From Patiriisocius marinus (GTDB taxonomy: Bacteria; Bacteroidota; Bacteroidia; Flavobacteriales; Flavobacteriaceae), in NCBI RefSeq assembly GCF_008974325.1, contig NZ_BKCG01000005.1, forward strand, positions 186,001 through 250,000: a stretch of DNA of 64,000 bases, read 5' to 3'. Shown here in pieces: positions 35,101-43,491 of this stretch; within the stretch, counting starts at the first letter, position 1, and every line of letters begins with the position of its first letter. Position numbers and translations under genes: made by a program. Under the pieces are notes generated by a model. It was not told the origin of the DNA and ran no database searches. It was given only the letters and a program-made list of their open reading frames with translations.

Positions 35101-35924
35101 CGAATAGAAGTGAAGTTTTCTGAATCTACGACTGCATTTTCTATATCTGCTATCGATTTCACATACCCTAAACCACGCACGAGATATTCGGCTTGGTTAA
35201 TTTCTAAAGTTTGAGCACCGATGTCTTGATTGCTTTCCTTGACAGTTTTTGCTATCTGGGAGAGACTTATGTTATATTGACGCATTTTTTCTGGGTCAAT
35301 ATCCACTTGGTATTCCTGAACATAGCCGCCGATAGATGCTACTTCTGAAACGCCGCCTGCAGAAGACAATCCATACTTCACGTAATAATCCTGAATACTA
35401 CGTAATTCTTGCAAATCCCAACCACCAGTAACATTACCGTCTTGATCACGACCTTCGAGTGTGTACCAAAATATTTGTCCCAATCCCGTTGCGTCTGGGC
35501 CCAAAGCTGGGTTGACACCTTCGGGCAATAAATTTGCAGGAAGCGAATTGAGTTTTTCAAGAATGCGGCTACGTGACCAATAAAACTCTACGTCTTCTTC
35601 AAAAATGATATAGATACTGGAAAACCCAAACATAGAAGAACTACGAATAGTTTTAACTCCAGGAATACCCAGAAGTGAAGTCGTAAGTGGGTAGGTGATC
35701 TGGTCTTCGATATCCTGCGGAGATCGCCCTTGCCATTTTGTAAAAACAATTTGTTGATTTTCACCAATGTCTGGAATAGCGTCTACTGCAACTGGATTGG
35801 TAGGTAGAAAACCTGTGTCCCAACTAAATGGTGCGTTTATAACTCCCCAACCTATAAAAAGAGTTAAAAGAAGTACCGCTACAAGTTTATTTTCAATTAG
35901 AAATTTAATCGCCTTATTAAGCAT
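32172..35924 (-). CDS. cusA: Cu+/Ag+ RND exporter CusA
   Basis: 1250 aa, longer than E. coli CusA (about 1050) because of extra TM-proximal and periplasmic segments. N terminus MLNKAIKFLIENKLVAVLLL; GIAIAIGTMVDVGVILAENM and WVGFIALFGIATDDGVVMAT are the HME-RND TM4/TM10 motifs, with the charged relay Asp/Glu. RLVMLQTGMRAPMGIKV matches the CusA methionine region used for Cu+/Ag+. A large hydrophilic insertion (about 740-830) is unlike E. coli CusA, and an additional set of hydrophobic helices lies about 530-640. A palindrome copy (34565-34580) is read as RFRES in a cytoplasmic loop. Head gene of a coupled cusA-cusC-HMA/AraC run. Confidence 0.93.
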   Translation of the reverse strand: MLNKAIKFLIENKLVAVLLLTLFIGWGVINAPFSWDTGFLPTNPVAVDAIPDIGENQQIVFTKWQGRSPQDIEDQITYPLTTSLLGIPGVKTIRSSSMFGFSSIYIIFEEDVEFYWSRSRILEKLNSLPANLLPEGVNPALGPDATGLGQIFWYTLEGRDQDGNVTGGWDLQELRSIQDYYVKYGLSSAGGVSEVASIGGYVQEYQVDIDPEKMRQYNISLSQIAKTVKESNQDIGAQTLEINQAEYLVRGLGYVKSIADIENAVVDSENFTSIRIKDVANVHLGPATRRGILDKEGAEVVGGVVVARYGANPMEVINNVKDQIAELSSGLPTKILADGRTSQLTIVPFYDRTQLIEETLHTLNEALTLEILITILVIIVMVFNLRASILISGLLPVAVLMVFVAMKLFNVDANIVALSGIAIAIGTMVDVGVILAENMIRHLEDEKLRFRESGIEYTTNEIIYNATAEVSGAILTAVLTTIISFLPVFTMIGAEGKLFRPLAFTKTMALASSLVIALFIIPPVAAFLFRNNTLRERTKYIVNSVLIILGVTAIIFGYWLGLILIAFGVVAILSVREIITAKRANLIHIIISCIAIVILLAEYWRPLGFDRSIFLNLIFVSIICFGLLGVFSIFRMYYDRILRWALENELLFLIIPATVLTFGFLIMRNTGKEFMPALNEGSFLLMPTSLPHAGVEENKRVLQQLDMAVASIPEIETVVGKSGRTDSALDPAPLSMYENVIQYKSEYIRNENGERQRYQVNDDGFFVLKNNKFIVNPNNEVEKNANYDKASLQTSANRDDLIEDNDGEYYRNWRPDINSPDDIWNEIVKVTKFPGVTSAPKLQPIETRLVMLQTGMRAPMGIKVKGPDLKTIEDFGLQLEGILKQAEGVKEQAVFADRIVGKPYLLIDIKREQLARYGISVMDVQEVLKVAVGGMPLTQTVEGRERYGIRVRYPRELRGNEDDLKKIYVPVEKGNPVPLGELVDIRYEQGPQVIKSEDTFLIGYVLFDKLDGFAEVDVVENAQALIQENIDTGKLVVPSGISYRFTGTYENQLRAEKTLAVVVPLCLLVIFLILYFQFKSVSTSLMVFSAIAVAFAGGFIMIWLYGQDWFFNFSLFGENMRDLFNMKTINLSVAVWVGFIALFGIATDDGVVMATYLDQSFESKNPDTKKGIRLATLEAAGKRIRPCLMTTVTTVLALLPVLTSTGKGSDIMIPMAIPIFGGMIIDVTSYFLLPVLYSWKKEFQLKRANK
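34565..34580. repeat. Interspersed palindrome, copy in cusA
   Basis: Perfect CGCTTTCGCGAAAGCG, read in the RFRES frame. Confidence 0.88.
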
Positions 35925-35983
35925 ACGATTTGATTATTAGATAGTTGAAATTGTGCGAAGTAAAAAATACCGTACACGAGATT

Positions 35984-36017
35984 CAGCCCACTACAGTATA
36001 ACTGCTGGGCTTTGTTT
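35984..36017. terminator. Hairpin between cusA and the HYC_CC_PP gene
   Basis: AGCCCA (35985-35990) pairs with TGGGCT (36006-36011), with an inner CAGT/ACTG stem. T-rich sequence (TTTGTTT) follows on the plus strand. It lies just after the minus-strand gene ending at 36033, so it may act for that gene, but the T run is on the other strand. Confidence 0.4.
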
Positions 36018-36032
36018 CAAAAGTCTAATAGA

Positions 36033-36452
36033 TCAAATAAGAAAAGTCTGGTGCAACACTTGCACGTCCTGTTTGACAAAGGGCGGCGAGTAAGCAACAA
36101 AAGGAACATCTGTAGTTGCGGTTCCTTCAAATAAATTTAAATAAGAATATGTAAATGAGGCAACAAAAACTTGTTGCTCGAAACTGAGTGAATCAAAAGA
36201 AACCTTTAAATCATCTTGCCCTTGCTTAACCATTTGCTCATCAGAGCAGCAAGACTTTTTAGATAGTGTTGGTTTCTCACAAGAAACAGTTACTTGTGCT
36301 TTCTCCATTCCGCAAGTTTCTACTTGTTGAACAAAAGAAAAATCAACAAGTATATCTCCACAATAATGCATATCCACAGTAAACGACATCGTAGTCATAA
36401 GAACTACGGCTGCCATAAAAACTGCCATTGATTTGTGGATAAATTGTTTCAT
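36033..36452 (-). CDS. Small secreted Cys-rich protein of the HYC_CC_PP type
   Basis: 139 aa from the ATG at 36452 (MKQFIHKSMAVFMAAVVLMT); a longer in-frame start at 36482 is less likely because the -7 element lies inside it. Signal-peptide-like start, then MHYCGDILVDFSF (HYC), a SKKSCCSDEQM pair (CC) and AYSPPFVKQD (PP), the three signatures of this Bacteroidota family. It lies upstream of cusA on the same strand. Probably a periplasmic metal-binding protein (inference); the family has no proven function known to me. Confidence 0.8.
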   Translation of the reverse strand: MKQFIHKSMAVFMAAVVLMTTMSFTVDMHYCGDILVDFSFVQQVETCGMEKAQVTVSCEKPTLSKKSCCSDEQMVKQGQDDLKVSFDSLSFEQQVFVASFTYSYLNLFEGTATTDVPFVAYSPPFVKQDVQVLHQTFLI

Positions 36453-36458
36453 TTGATA

Positions 36459-36466
36459 CAAAGTTA
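36459..36466 (-). promoter_or_regulatory. -7 element before the HYC_CC_PP gene
   Basis: TAACTTTG on the minus strand fits TAnnTTTG and ends 6 nt before the ATG at 36452. It decides the start choice (36452, not 36482) and suggests a near-leaderless mRNA. Confidence 0.5.
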
Positions 36467-36681
36467 AAAATTTATTTAACATTGAAGCTGTCTTTAACTA
36501 ATTTTTATGCTCTCGATAAAATCATATTTTAGAAAATTAAGAACAAATCACAATGAAATTCTTTTAACTTAGTAAGCTCACAAATCATTAAACTTCATTA
36601 ATTATAGATTTCGATTTAGCAGACATACACGCATCATACTCCAGTCTTATTCCAAAGAAGATTGACGGTATTACTGTCTAT

Positions 36682-37980
36682 ATGCTTCATAAGAGAATCA
36701 TTAATAGACAGGTAAATAAGCACTTTACATATAAAGATATTGAAAGATGTATTAAAGAAGCGGCACTTATGGAAAGCGGCGTCGTACCTCATACGGATGC
36801 TATTGTAGATGGTTTGCTAAAGTACTATTTAGAACACCCAAGAGAAGAACGCTTTAAGTATGCATTAACCGATTTCGCACTCAAATTCGTCAAACTTTTA
36901 GATAATAAACTTTATAGTCCGTACGCAAAATTTCCGTTACGTGATACTTTTAAAAAACTTGCAGATTTTAAATCTGCAGAAATTAAAAGTATAGATGATT
37001 TTAATAGATGGTATGAATTCAATTTTGAAGGAAACAGCGGTACCGTTATTATAGATCATCTAGAGGCATTAAAGGATTACGTAAATAAAGCTATTGATGA
37101 GCTTAATGTATACATTAATCAAGATCAAGATTCTGCATTAAAAACAGCAGAAAACGTTTCTATTTTATTTGAGAAAATCACCGCAAAAAGTGAGGAGATA
37201 AAAGACACTCTTTTAATAAGCAACAGTCTTGATGAAGAAATAGAAAAGGTTGTAAACTACTTTCTAAGGAAGAAAAATAGTCTTCCTGATAATAAAACGC
37301 CTAAGCAAAAAGAAGCGCATAAAATTTTAAGAGAGGAATACGATAGAGCTGTAGAAATTAAGAAAAAGGTAGATGACTTTTTTGTTGAAGTTGAATATAA
37401 ACTGGGACAGTTATTAGACAGATCTGCCTATGCAAGTACGCAACTTATAACGGTACAAGATAATTTTAAAAATAAATCTGCAGTTAGAATTAATATTAAG
37501 CGCCTATTGAAGTTTACATTAGAGCAAGCCAAATTTTCAAAAAAAGAAGGTTTCTTATTACCTGAACAATTCCCAATTAAGTCTGTAGTAACTGAACGTT
37601 TTAAACATATTGGTTTGGTTTATTATGAAGAATTTGGTCTTCAGAAAAGCTACGTTATTGAGCCTAAGACTAATGAAGCACATCTTAAATCACAAGTTTT
37701 GAAACTGGATACAGAATTAACAAGGCAAGAGAATACCGCAAAATGGGTTAATCTATTCAAAAAGCAGTTGCAAAAAGAAAGAGAGATTGATTTTAGCAAT
37801 CATTTTTACGATATCGCATTGAAAGAAAATGATACTTTAATTGCACTTAAAGTAGGGTTTGAACTTGTAGAGTTTGCAAGACATAATAAAGAGTATGAAA
37901 TTAAAATAGACAGAGAAATACCAGAATCCTCGCTGTCACAAAATATTGCATTATGGAAAATGAAAATAATAAAGAGATAA
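36682..37980 (+). CDS. jetA: Wadjet/MksF-like kleisin subunit (JetA)
   Basis: 432 aa, first gene of a four-gene plus-strand operon whose genes overlap by 28, 4 and 4 bp. It has a helical N terminus (KHFTYKDIERCIKEAALMESG), winged-helix-like and coiled-coil segments (DSALKTAENVSILFEKITAK onwards) and a beta-rich C terminus. No motif proves the family on its own; assignment rests on position and size in a JetA-JetB-JetC-JetD order. Family knowledge: JetA links the SMC heads. It is more AT-rich than the metal genes, suggesting a separate origin. Start chosen at the first ATG after the intergenic region. Confidence 0.78.
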   Translation: MLHKRIINRQVNKHFTYKDIERCIKEAALMESGVVPHTDAIVDGLLKYYLEHPREERFKYALTDFALKFVKLLDNKLYSPYAKFPLRDTFKKLADFKSAEIKSIDDFNRWYEFNFEGNSGTVIIDHLEALKDYVNKAIDELNVYINQDQDSALKTAENVSILFEKITAKSEEIKDTLLISNSLDEEIEKVVNYFLRKKNSLPDNKTPKQKEAHKILREEYDRAVEIKKKVDDFFVEVEYKLGQLLDRSAYASTQLITVQDNFKNKSAVRINIKRLLKFTLEQAKFSKKEGFLLPEQFPIKSVVTERFKHIGLVYYEEFGLQKSYVIEPKTNEAHLKSQVLKLDTELTRQENTAKWVNLFKKQLQKEREIDFSNHFYDIALKENDTLIALKVGFELVEFARHNKEYEIKIDREIPESSLSQNIALWKMKIIKR

Positions 37981-38636
37981 ATCAAAATTTTTCGTTTTTT
38001 GAAAACGCCGACGTACAAGAATATTTTGCAGATTTGAATATTGAATTGCTATCTGGTAGGCACATCCAGAAAGATAGATTTTATCTCTACAAACTACTTA
38101 AAGATTACTACAACGAACTTTCGTTTTATTATGAAAAATTATATGGTTTAGAACTATTAATGGAAACCAGAGAGAACTCTAAATACTACTATGTCGATTA
38201 TCCCGATACATCTAAAGGGGCACTTGCAAATCCGTCGCGCCACAAAATGTTAACTCAGAAACAAACGCTAATAGGTCTAATATTACTTAATATGTATTAT
38301 GAGCAGTATTTTGAAAATAAAAAAGAGGTACGCTTTGCGGACATTAAAAAAGAAATTAAAGAAAGTGAGAACAACATTTTGTACAAAAAATTATTTTTCA
38401 ACAAAGTGCAAGACGATTATCTTGAGGGCGACTGGTCAATAAAAGTTATAAAACCATTTAAAAGTGTGTTAAGAGAATTCAGTAGGCTAGGATGGATTAC
38501 AAACCTGGCAGTCGAGGATGGCGAAGAAATTCATTTTGTGCTTCGTGAACCCATTATTAGGTTTCAAAAATTATATGAAAAAGAAATTACAAACTTCACA
38601 GAGTTCAGTGAAAAATACCTTAGCCAATTACAATGA
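37953..38636 (+). CDS. jetB: Wadjet/MksE-like KITE subunit (JetB)
   Basis: 227 aa. It overlaps the jetA 3' end by 28 bp. Mostly alpha-helical with winged-helix-like segments (HKMLTQKQTLIGLILLNMYY; FKSVLREFSRLGWITNLAVE; EEIHFVLREPIIRF). The size and the C-terminal wHTH plus beta pattern match MksE/JetB (DUF4194-type) proteins, which bind the kleisin. Its job is inferred from operon position. No catalytic motif expected or seen. Confidence 0.75.
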   Translation: MENENNKEINQNFSFFENADVQEYFADLNIELLSGRHIQKDRFYLYKLLKDYYNELSFYYEKLYGLELLMETRENSKYYYVDYPDTSKGALANPSRHKMLTQKQTLIGLILLNMYYEQYFENKKEVRFADIKKEIKESENNILYKKLFFNKVQDDYLEGDWSIKVIKPFKSVLREFSRLGWITNLAVEDGEEIHFVLREPIIRFQKLYEKEITNFTEFSEKYLSQLQ

Positions 38637-41600
38637 TAGAATATCCTAGAATCTTTTCGCTATCTACGGTTGGTATTAGAAAGCACTATAATCAAGACTA
38701 TTTACTGCATCGCGTAAGAACAGATTTTACCGGTAATAATGGTATTGGTAAATCGCTTATTGCAGACTTATTTCAACTTATATTTATTGGGCAAAAGAGC
38801 AAAATAAGTTTTGGTACAGAAAGTTTTAAAAACAAAGATAGGCACATACATACCATACCTTACGATACCGATGATGCCTACGTTTTTATACATATTGAGT
38901 TTAAGAAAAATGAATTTATAACCATTGGTACTAACATAGGTAACAAGCGTAGCAGACCTTTGAAATCTTTCTGGATATTAAACCAAGCCTATAATGATAA
39001 TGACAAAAAAGACCTTGAAACTTTGTCACTTAACGCCGACCAGCTATCATATAGTAAAGATTTTTTAAAAGATGGCCACTTTTTGCCTATAAGCCAACTT
39101 GCAAGACACCTTAAAAAGAATAAAAAAGGATTTCTGAAATCGTTTACGGATGTAGAAGATAAAAAGGAATACTATGAATTTCTTTATTCAAATGAGCTTT
39201 TGCCCATAAATCTTGCGATTGATGAAAATATGGACGCTTTCGCGAAAGTGATACAATCCTTTTCAAAAGCAAACTCGTTAGATACTGAAAGCGATAAGAT
39301 TTTAAAAGATTTTCTATTTGAAAATAGTTTGGACACGCTTCAGTCTAAATACCAATCAAACAAAGAGAAGCTTGAGAAACTAATAAATGAATACAATGAG
39401 CTGGATGAGGAAATACATACGATTGAATTAAAACAAGAAGTGTTAGGCGATCTTAAAGAGTTACAACAGCTTAAAAATGAATCTCAAAAAAAATACCTTA
39501 TAGCAAAATATCACATCAATTATTTTAGGTATGATAAAGTAGCAACTAACTGCACAGATACTTCCGATAAGATAAAGAAGGAAACAGATTTTATTAGTAA
39601 TTTAAAAAAAGGAGTCCCTAAAATTGAAAAACAAATAGGAATTACAAAGTCGGAATACGACACCTATTCTAATGCTCAAATATTCTTCATAAATTATAAA
39701 AATCTGTTCAATACAAGATCGAAAAAATTAGAAAGTCTTAACCAGCTTCAAAAAATGAAGCTACCTATAATAGATCAAGCAAATTTAGTCGAGATAGATA
39801 TTGATGAATATGGCGACCAGATAATCATTGAAAAGATAAATAAGCTTAATTCAGCTTTAGAAAAATACGGCACGATACATAACATAAATGAAAAAACGCT
39901 ATCGCAACGAAAAATAATAACAGAATACAAAGAGAAAAAAACCTCAGAACTTGCTGATTTGGAAGCGCTTAATCGTATTCTTTCTGCTGGAGAAGATGGC
40001 TCATTAATAGCACAAATTATAAAAAATGGAAGAAATCTTACGGTAGAAGAGGAAACGGTTCTGTTTGGATTGCTCAAAAATGTTCATTTGGAAAAACCAG
40101 ATAATCCTTCTAAAGGAACACAATTCACTAAAGATAGTTCTCTTTTAAAATATGATAATATAGAAGACGATAAAGTTAATTCTGGTTATTGGTTCAAGGT
40201 TGGTGCTCTGCGAACATTCGTACCTTATTCCAATGAGAAGCAAATATTTGCAGATACTGCTAAAATGAAAATTGCCAAAAAAAAAAAGCAGAATGCAATT
40301 GATGAGCAAATCAAGTCTATTAAAAATGAACTTGTCGAAATTTTGAAATTTGAGAAAGGAGACGTTAATAATCTGTCATCGGTTGATGAGTTAAAAAATC
40401 TCAATAAAAATTTTAAAGACTTCTCATTATACGAATCCTCAAAAATCGCAATGAGTATAGCCGAAAGTCTTTCTACAAAGATCCTTACTGATCAAAAAGA
40501 GTTGGCGCAATCATTACAGGAGTTAGAGATGCTTGAAAAGAAAATTCCAATTAAAATTACTGATGAGAAAATAGACGACCAGTTAACGTCTTATATTCAA
40601 AAAATAGCTGCTAAAAAATCCGTTTATAAAGAATTACAAAACAAACTTAAAAACTCAAAATCTACAATAACCCAAAAGGAAGATAACTTAACTACATTAA
40701 ACGAACTACTTACAGCAAAAGAAAAGGAAAGAGATGACTTAAAGAAACAATACGAAGACGCGTTAACAAATTTTAAAAAGCATTTTAAGCTCTTAAATAT
40801 TAACGATTTAAAACCTACCAACCTCGACTCGATTGATTTAGATGACCTTAGTAAACAACATAATAAGCACAAGGATAATTATATAAACGCTTATGGTAAA
40901 GCATCGTCTCAGTTTGATACTACAAAGGATGACTTAGAAGTTAAAAACCAGATGGATGATCAAAACTATTCATTTGAAGTTTTAGAATTAGTTCTTTTAG
41001 GTCCAAAAATTAAGCATACAGAAAATCTGGCACCAGCACTTAAAAAATCCAATCAAAACAGAACTAAAGTAATGCAGGCCATCACTCAGGCGATGCTCCG
41101 AATATTTAAGTTGACAAAAACAAAATATAAAGACTTTGAAAAAATAGTTGAAGATTTAAACGACTTCTTTAGTGAGCGACTTATTAGTGATAAATACAAC
41201 TTCAAGATCGACTTCACACCTAATGAGACTTTTAAAATAGATTGGATGAAAAATTTACAATCTTCCACACAAGCTGCATATTCAGAAGGAGAATTGCAAT
41301 TTTCAGACTCAGTAGAAAGTTTTGTTGAGAAGATTTTCACAGAAACAACATCCTACAACGAAAAGATTAAATTTTCAGATCTATTAGACCCGAAAACGTA
41401 TTTTGATTTGAGTACGAGGTTGCTTGACAAAGATGGAGTTGACCAAACAGGAAGCACAGGACAAAGCTATACTGCGATTGTTTTATTAGGTATTGGGAGA
41501 CTTTCTATTGTACAAAAGGAAGATAGAAAAGGTGTAAAGTTTTTAATACTTGAAGAAGTCTCAAATATGGATAAAGGTAACTTTAACACATTTCCTAACA

Positions 41601-41803
41601 TAGCAAAAGAGTTTGGATATCAAATGCTAACGATGACACCAGAACCTTACGGATCTAATGAAAATGAAGGTTGGTATTTACACCATTTAATAGAGGGCTA
41701 TGAAGACGTTAATATTAATTATGCGATGCCAAGCAGCTATTTTAAAACAAATGAATCTAGAGAAGATTTATCAGATTACTTAAAAAATATAAATAAACAA
41801 TGA
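38633..41803 (+). CDS. jetC: Wadjet/MksB-like SMC ATPase (JetC)
   Basis: 1056 aa. Walker A GNNGIGKS at residues 34-41, long coiled coils about 230-480 and 590-760 with a hinge region between, an ABC signature-like TGSTGQSYTAIVLLGIGRL near 940-955, and Walker B-like FLILEEVSNMD near 968-978. These are the head motifs of an SMC/MukB-type ATPase. It overlaps jetB by 4 bp. Family knowledge: in Wadjet the SMC motor extrudes plasmid DNA and JetD cuts it. A partial palindrome copy (39235-39248) lies within, read as DAFAKV. Divergent from the well-studied type I proteins by eye; type assignment not possible here. Confidence 0.88.
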   Translation: MIEYPRIFSLSTVGIRKHYNQDYLLHRVRTDFTGNNGIGKSLIADLFQLIFIGQKSKISFGTESFKNKDRHIHTIPYDTDDAYVFIHIEFKKNEFITIGTNIGNKRSRPLKSFWILNQAYNDNDKKDLETLSLNADQLSYSKDFLKDGHFLPISQLARHLKKNKKGFLKSFTDVEDKKEYYEFLYSNELLPINLAIDENMDAFAKVIQSFSKANSLDTESDKILKDFLFENSLDTLQSKYQSNKEKLEKLINEYNELDEEIHTIELKQEVLGDLKELQQLKNESQKKYLIAKYHINYFRYDKVATNCTDTSDKIKKETDFISNLKKGVPKIEKQIGITKSEYDTYSNAQIFFINYKNLFNTRSKKLESLNQLQKMKLPIIDQANLVEIDIDEYGDQIIIEKINKLNSALEKYGTIHNINEKTLSQRKIITEYKEKKTSELADLEALNRILSAGEDGSLIAQIIKNGRNLTVEEETVLFGLLKNVHLEKPDNPSKGTQFTKDSSLLKYDNIEDDKVNSGYWFKVGALRTFVPYSNEKQIFADTAKMKIAKKKKQNAIDEQIKSIKNELVEILKFEKGDVNNLSSVDELKNLNKNFKDFSLYESSKIAMSIAESLSTKILTDQKELAQSLQELEMLEKKIPIKITDEKIDDQLTSYIQKIAAKKSVYKELQNKLKNSKSTITQKEDNLTTLNELLTAKEKERDDLKKQYEDALTNFKKHFKLLNINDLKPTNLDSIDLDDLSKQHNKHKDNYINAYGKASSQFDTTKDDLEVKNQMDDQNYSFEVLELVLLGPKIKHTENLAPALKKSNQNRTKVMQAITQAMLRIFKLTKTKYKDFEKIVEDLNDFFSERLISDKYNFKIDFTPNETFKIDWMKNLQSSTQAAYSEGELQFSDSVESFVEKIFTETTSYNEKIKFSDLLDPKTYFDLSTRLLDKDGVDQTGSTGQSYTAIVLLGIGRLSIVQKEDRKGVKFLILEEVSNMDKGNFNTFPNIAKEFGYQMLTMTPEPYGSNENEGWYLHHLIEGYEDVNINYAMPSSYFKTNESREDLSDYLKNINKQ
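39235..39248. repeat. Interspersed palindrome, partial copy in jetC
   Basis: CGCTTTCGCGAAAG, right arm ending in GTG instead of GCG; read as AFAK. Confidence 0.75.
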
Positions 41804-42741
41804 ATTGGGTCGCACTAAAATCCCTAAATGAACTTTATAGAGATAAACAGACAAAGATTAAAGAAACTTTAATCAAGGACTCTTTGTTTCAACATTTACT
41901 GAACGATACTCAAGAGATAAAAGAAGGTTATAAAATTTATTATTCTGATGATGAAGAATTTTTTGAGATGTATGAAGAAGAGCATTTAGAGAAGTTTAAT
42001 CAATACTATGATTTTTTAGAACATAATAAACTCTTAAAACCCCAAACAAGATTTGAAGAGGCAGATATTATTGAGCTAATGGATATGAAGCGTCGTATGG
42101 ATAATGGTCAGCTATTGCCAATACGAGACCAAATTATCAAAAATGAAGATACTGTTAGAAATGTATCTTCTATGTTTTTTAAAAATGAAAAGTATTTGCT
42201 CGGAAAGAAATCGCTCATAGATGCTATAAAACAAATACTTCAAATTGAAGAACTTGCAAATGATAAAGATCAGCAGTATATGTACAAGCTACTATGCGAG
42301 AAAGCTAATCTAATAATACTTTGTGAAAATTTAGACTTTTTAAAAAGGCCATCATTACCACAAAAATATGGGTATGAATTATGGTATGCTGGCGGTAAAA
42401 ATATTGATAAATTAAAATTCACAGATAACAGAGGTTTACCAATTTATTACTCCGCAGACTGGGATTATGATGGCTTACTCATTTTTAATATGATAAAAAA
42501 AATTATCCCTAATATTAAGTTGTTATATCCAACCGCAAATCCAAAAAGCATCGTAAAGTCGGAACATAAAAGCCTATGGGCAGATATGGATAATCCTGAA
42601 AATTATTCTAATCTTGACATAAAAGACTTAGATACAAAGCATAAAACTATTTTAAAGAAATTAATAGAAAATAACCAGTGGATTACCGAAGAGGATAATA
42701 ATCTGAAAGAAATGGTATCATTAGTCTTTAATTCCAATTAA
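41800..42741 (+). CDS. jetD: Wadjet JetD/MksG-like Toprim nuclease
   Basis: 313 aa, overlapping jetC by 4 bp. The C-terminal half looks like the DUF2220/Toprim domain: an acidic residue in LIILCENLDFLKRP, then WYAGGKNI, then ADWDYDGLLIF (Asp near 222, 224 and 226), matching the E...DxD metal-binding pattern needed for DNA cleavage. The N-terminal half is helical and charged. It is shorter than many JetD proteins (about 380-400 aa), consistent with a reduced N-terminal arm. It cleaves DNA after SMC-driven extrusion by family knowledge. It converges with the gene on the minus strand (3-4 bp overlap of stops). Confidence 0.82.
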   Translation: MNWVALKSLNELYRDKQTKIKETLIKDSLFQHLLNDTQEIKEGYKIYYSDDEEFFEMYEEEHLEKFNQYYDFLEHNKLLKPQTRFEEADIIELMDMKRRMDNGQLLPIRDQIIKNEDTVRNVSSMFFKNEKYLLGKKSLIDAIKQILQIEELANDKDQQYMYKLLCEKANLIILCENLDFLKRPSLPQKYGYELWYAGGKNIDKLKFTDNRGLPIYYSADWDYDGLLIFNMIKKIIPNIKLLYPTANPKSIVKSEHKSLWADMDNPENYSNLDIKDLDTKHKTILKKLIENNQWITEEDNNLKEMVSLVFNSN

Positions 42742-43451
42742 ACAATCTCAATAGTATCTTCAGATCTATCATCAAAAAAATAAATACGATCAAAACCGTT
42801 TTTATCAATTGATGACCTATCGAGTAAATCGAATCTGTATCCTGATGATCGATGACCTAAGCCAGCAATAATAACAAGCCATTTTTCATCAATATTATTT
42901 GGGTATTGGGTAATTAGACTGGCTTTGTGATTTATTACAAGTTGTACATCTTTGTAATCTATTGGCTTTACCAGATATGCACCTACAGATTGCCAGTTAC
43001 TCCAAGTAGTATCTGAGCTCACATTGATACTATCTACAAATTCATTTTCTAACTTGCAATGTTTAGTACTAACTCTAAAATCTCTTCCCTTATTTGCTAA
43101 ATAAATAGTTTCTACAAGACTGAAAAACAAGTCAATATAATGGTTTTTAGAATGTCGCTTGTCCATCACGGCATCGGAGTACCTGAACATACATTGCAAC
43201 TCCACATCGTACTTATCCTCAAATTTAAGGCGTGCTGCATCGATAATACTTTGCCGGTAGACTTCAATCATTTTACTTTGATTGTTAATGAATCTCGTAT
43301 GTTCTATCGATATGATTTTATCAGTCGTCTCCGCAGTAAAATCTGGTGTTTCAGACGCTTCTAATGTCTGAAATATGATACCGTGCTTCACGTTAGATAT
43401 AAAGCGTTCAATCTGTAGTTGCTCAATTTCCTTTGCCCTAATTCTTGTCAC
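42738..43451 (-). CDS. Possible PD-(D/E)XK-type nuclease or hypothetical protein
   Basis: 237 aa, no signal peptide or TM. A segment near residues 30-60 reads ETPDFTAETTDKIISIEHTRF, with a PDF...IxIExT pattern like the D...ExK/T core of PD-(D/E)XK enzymes that act on DNA. The C-terminal part has IDEKWLVIIAGLGHRSSGY. The family is not recognised with certainty. It is convergent with jetD, so it is not part of that operon, but its position next to a defence system makes a nuclease plausible. Confidence 0.55.
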   Translation of the reverse strand: MTRIRAKEIEQLQIERFISNVKHGIIFQTLEASETPDFTAETTDKIISIEHTRFINNQSKMIEVYRQSIIDAARLKFEDKYDVELQCMFRYSDAVMDKRHSKNHYIDLFFSLVETIYLANKGRDFRVSTKHCKLENEFVDSINVSSDTTWSNWQSVGAYLVKPIDYKDVQLVINHKASLITQYPNNIDEKWLVIIAGLGHRSSGYRFDLLDRSSIDKNGFDRIYFFDDRSEDTIEIV

Positions 43452-43491
43452 AATACTTTTTTAAGACAAAGTAAAGTAATTAATTTAAAAC

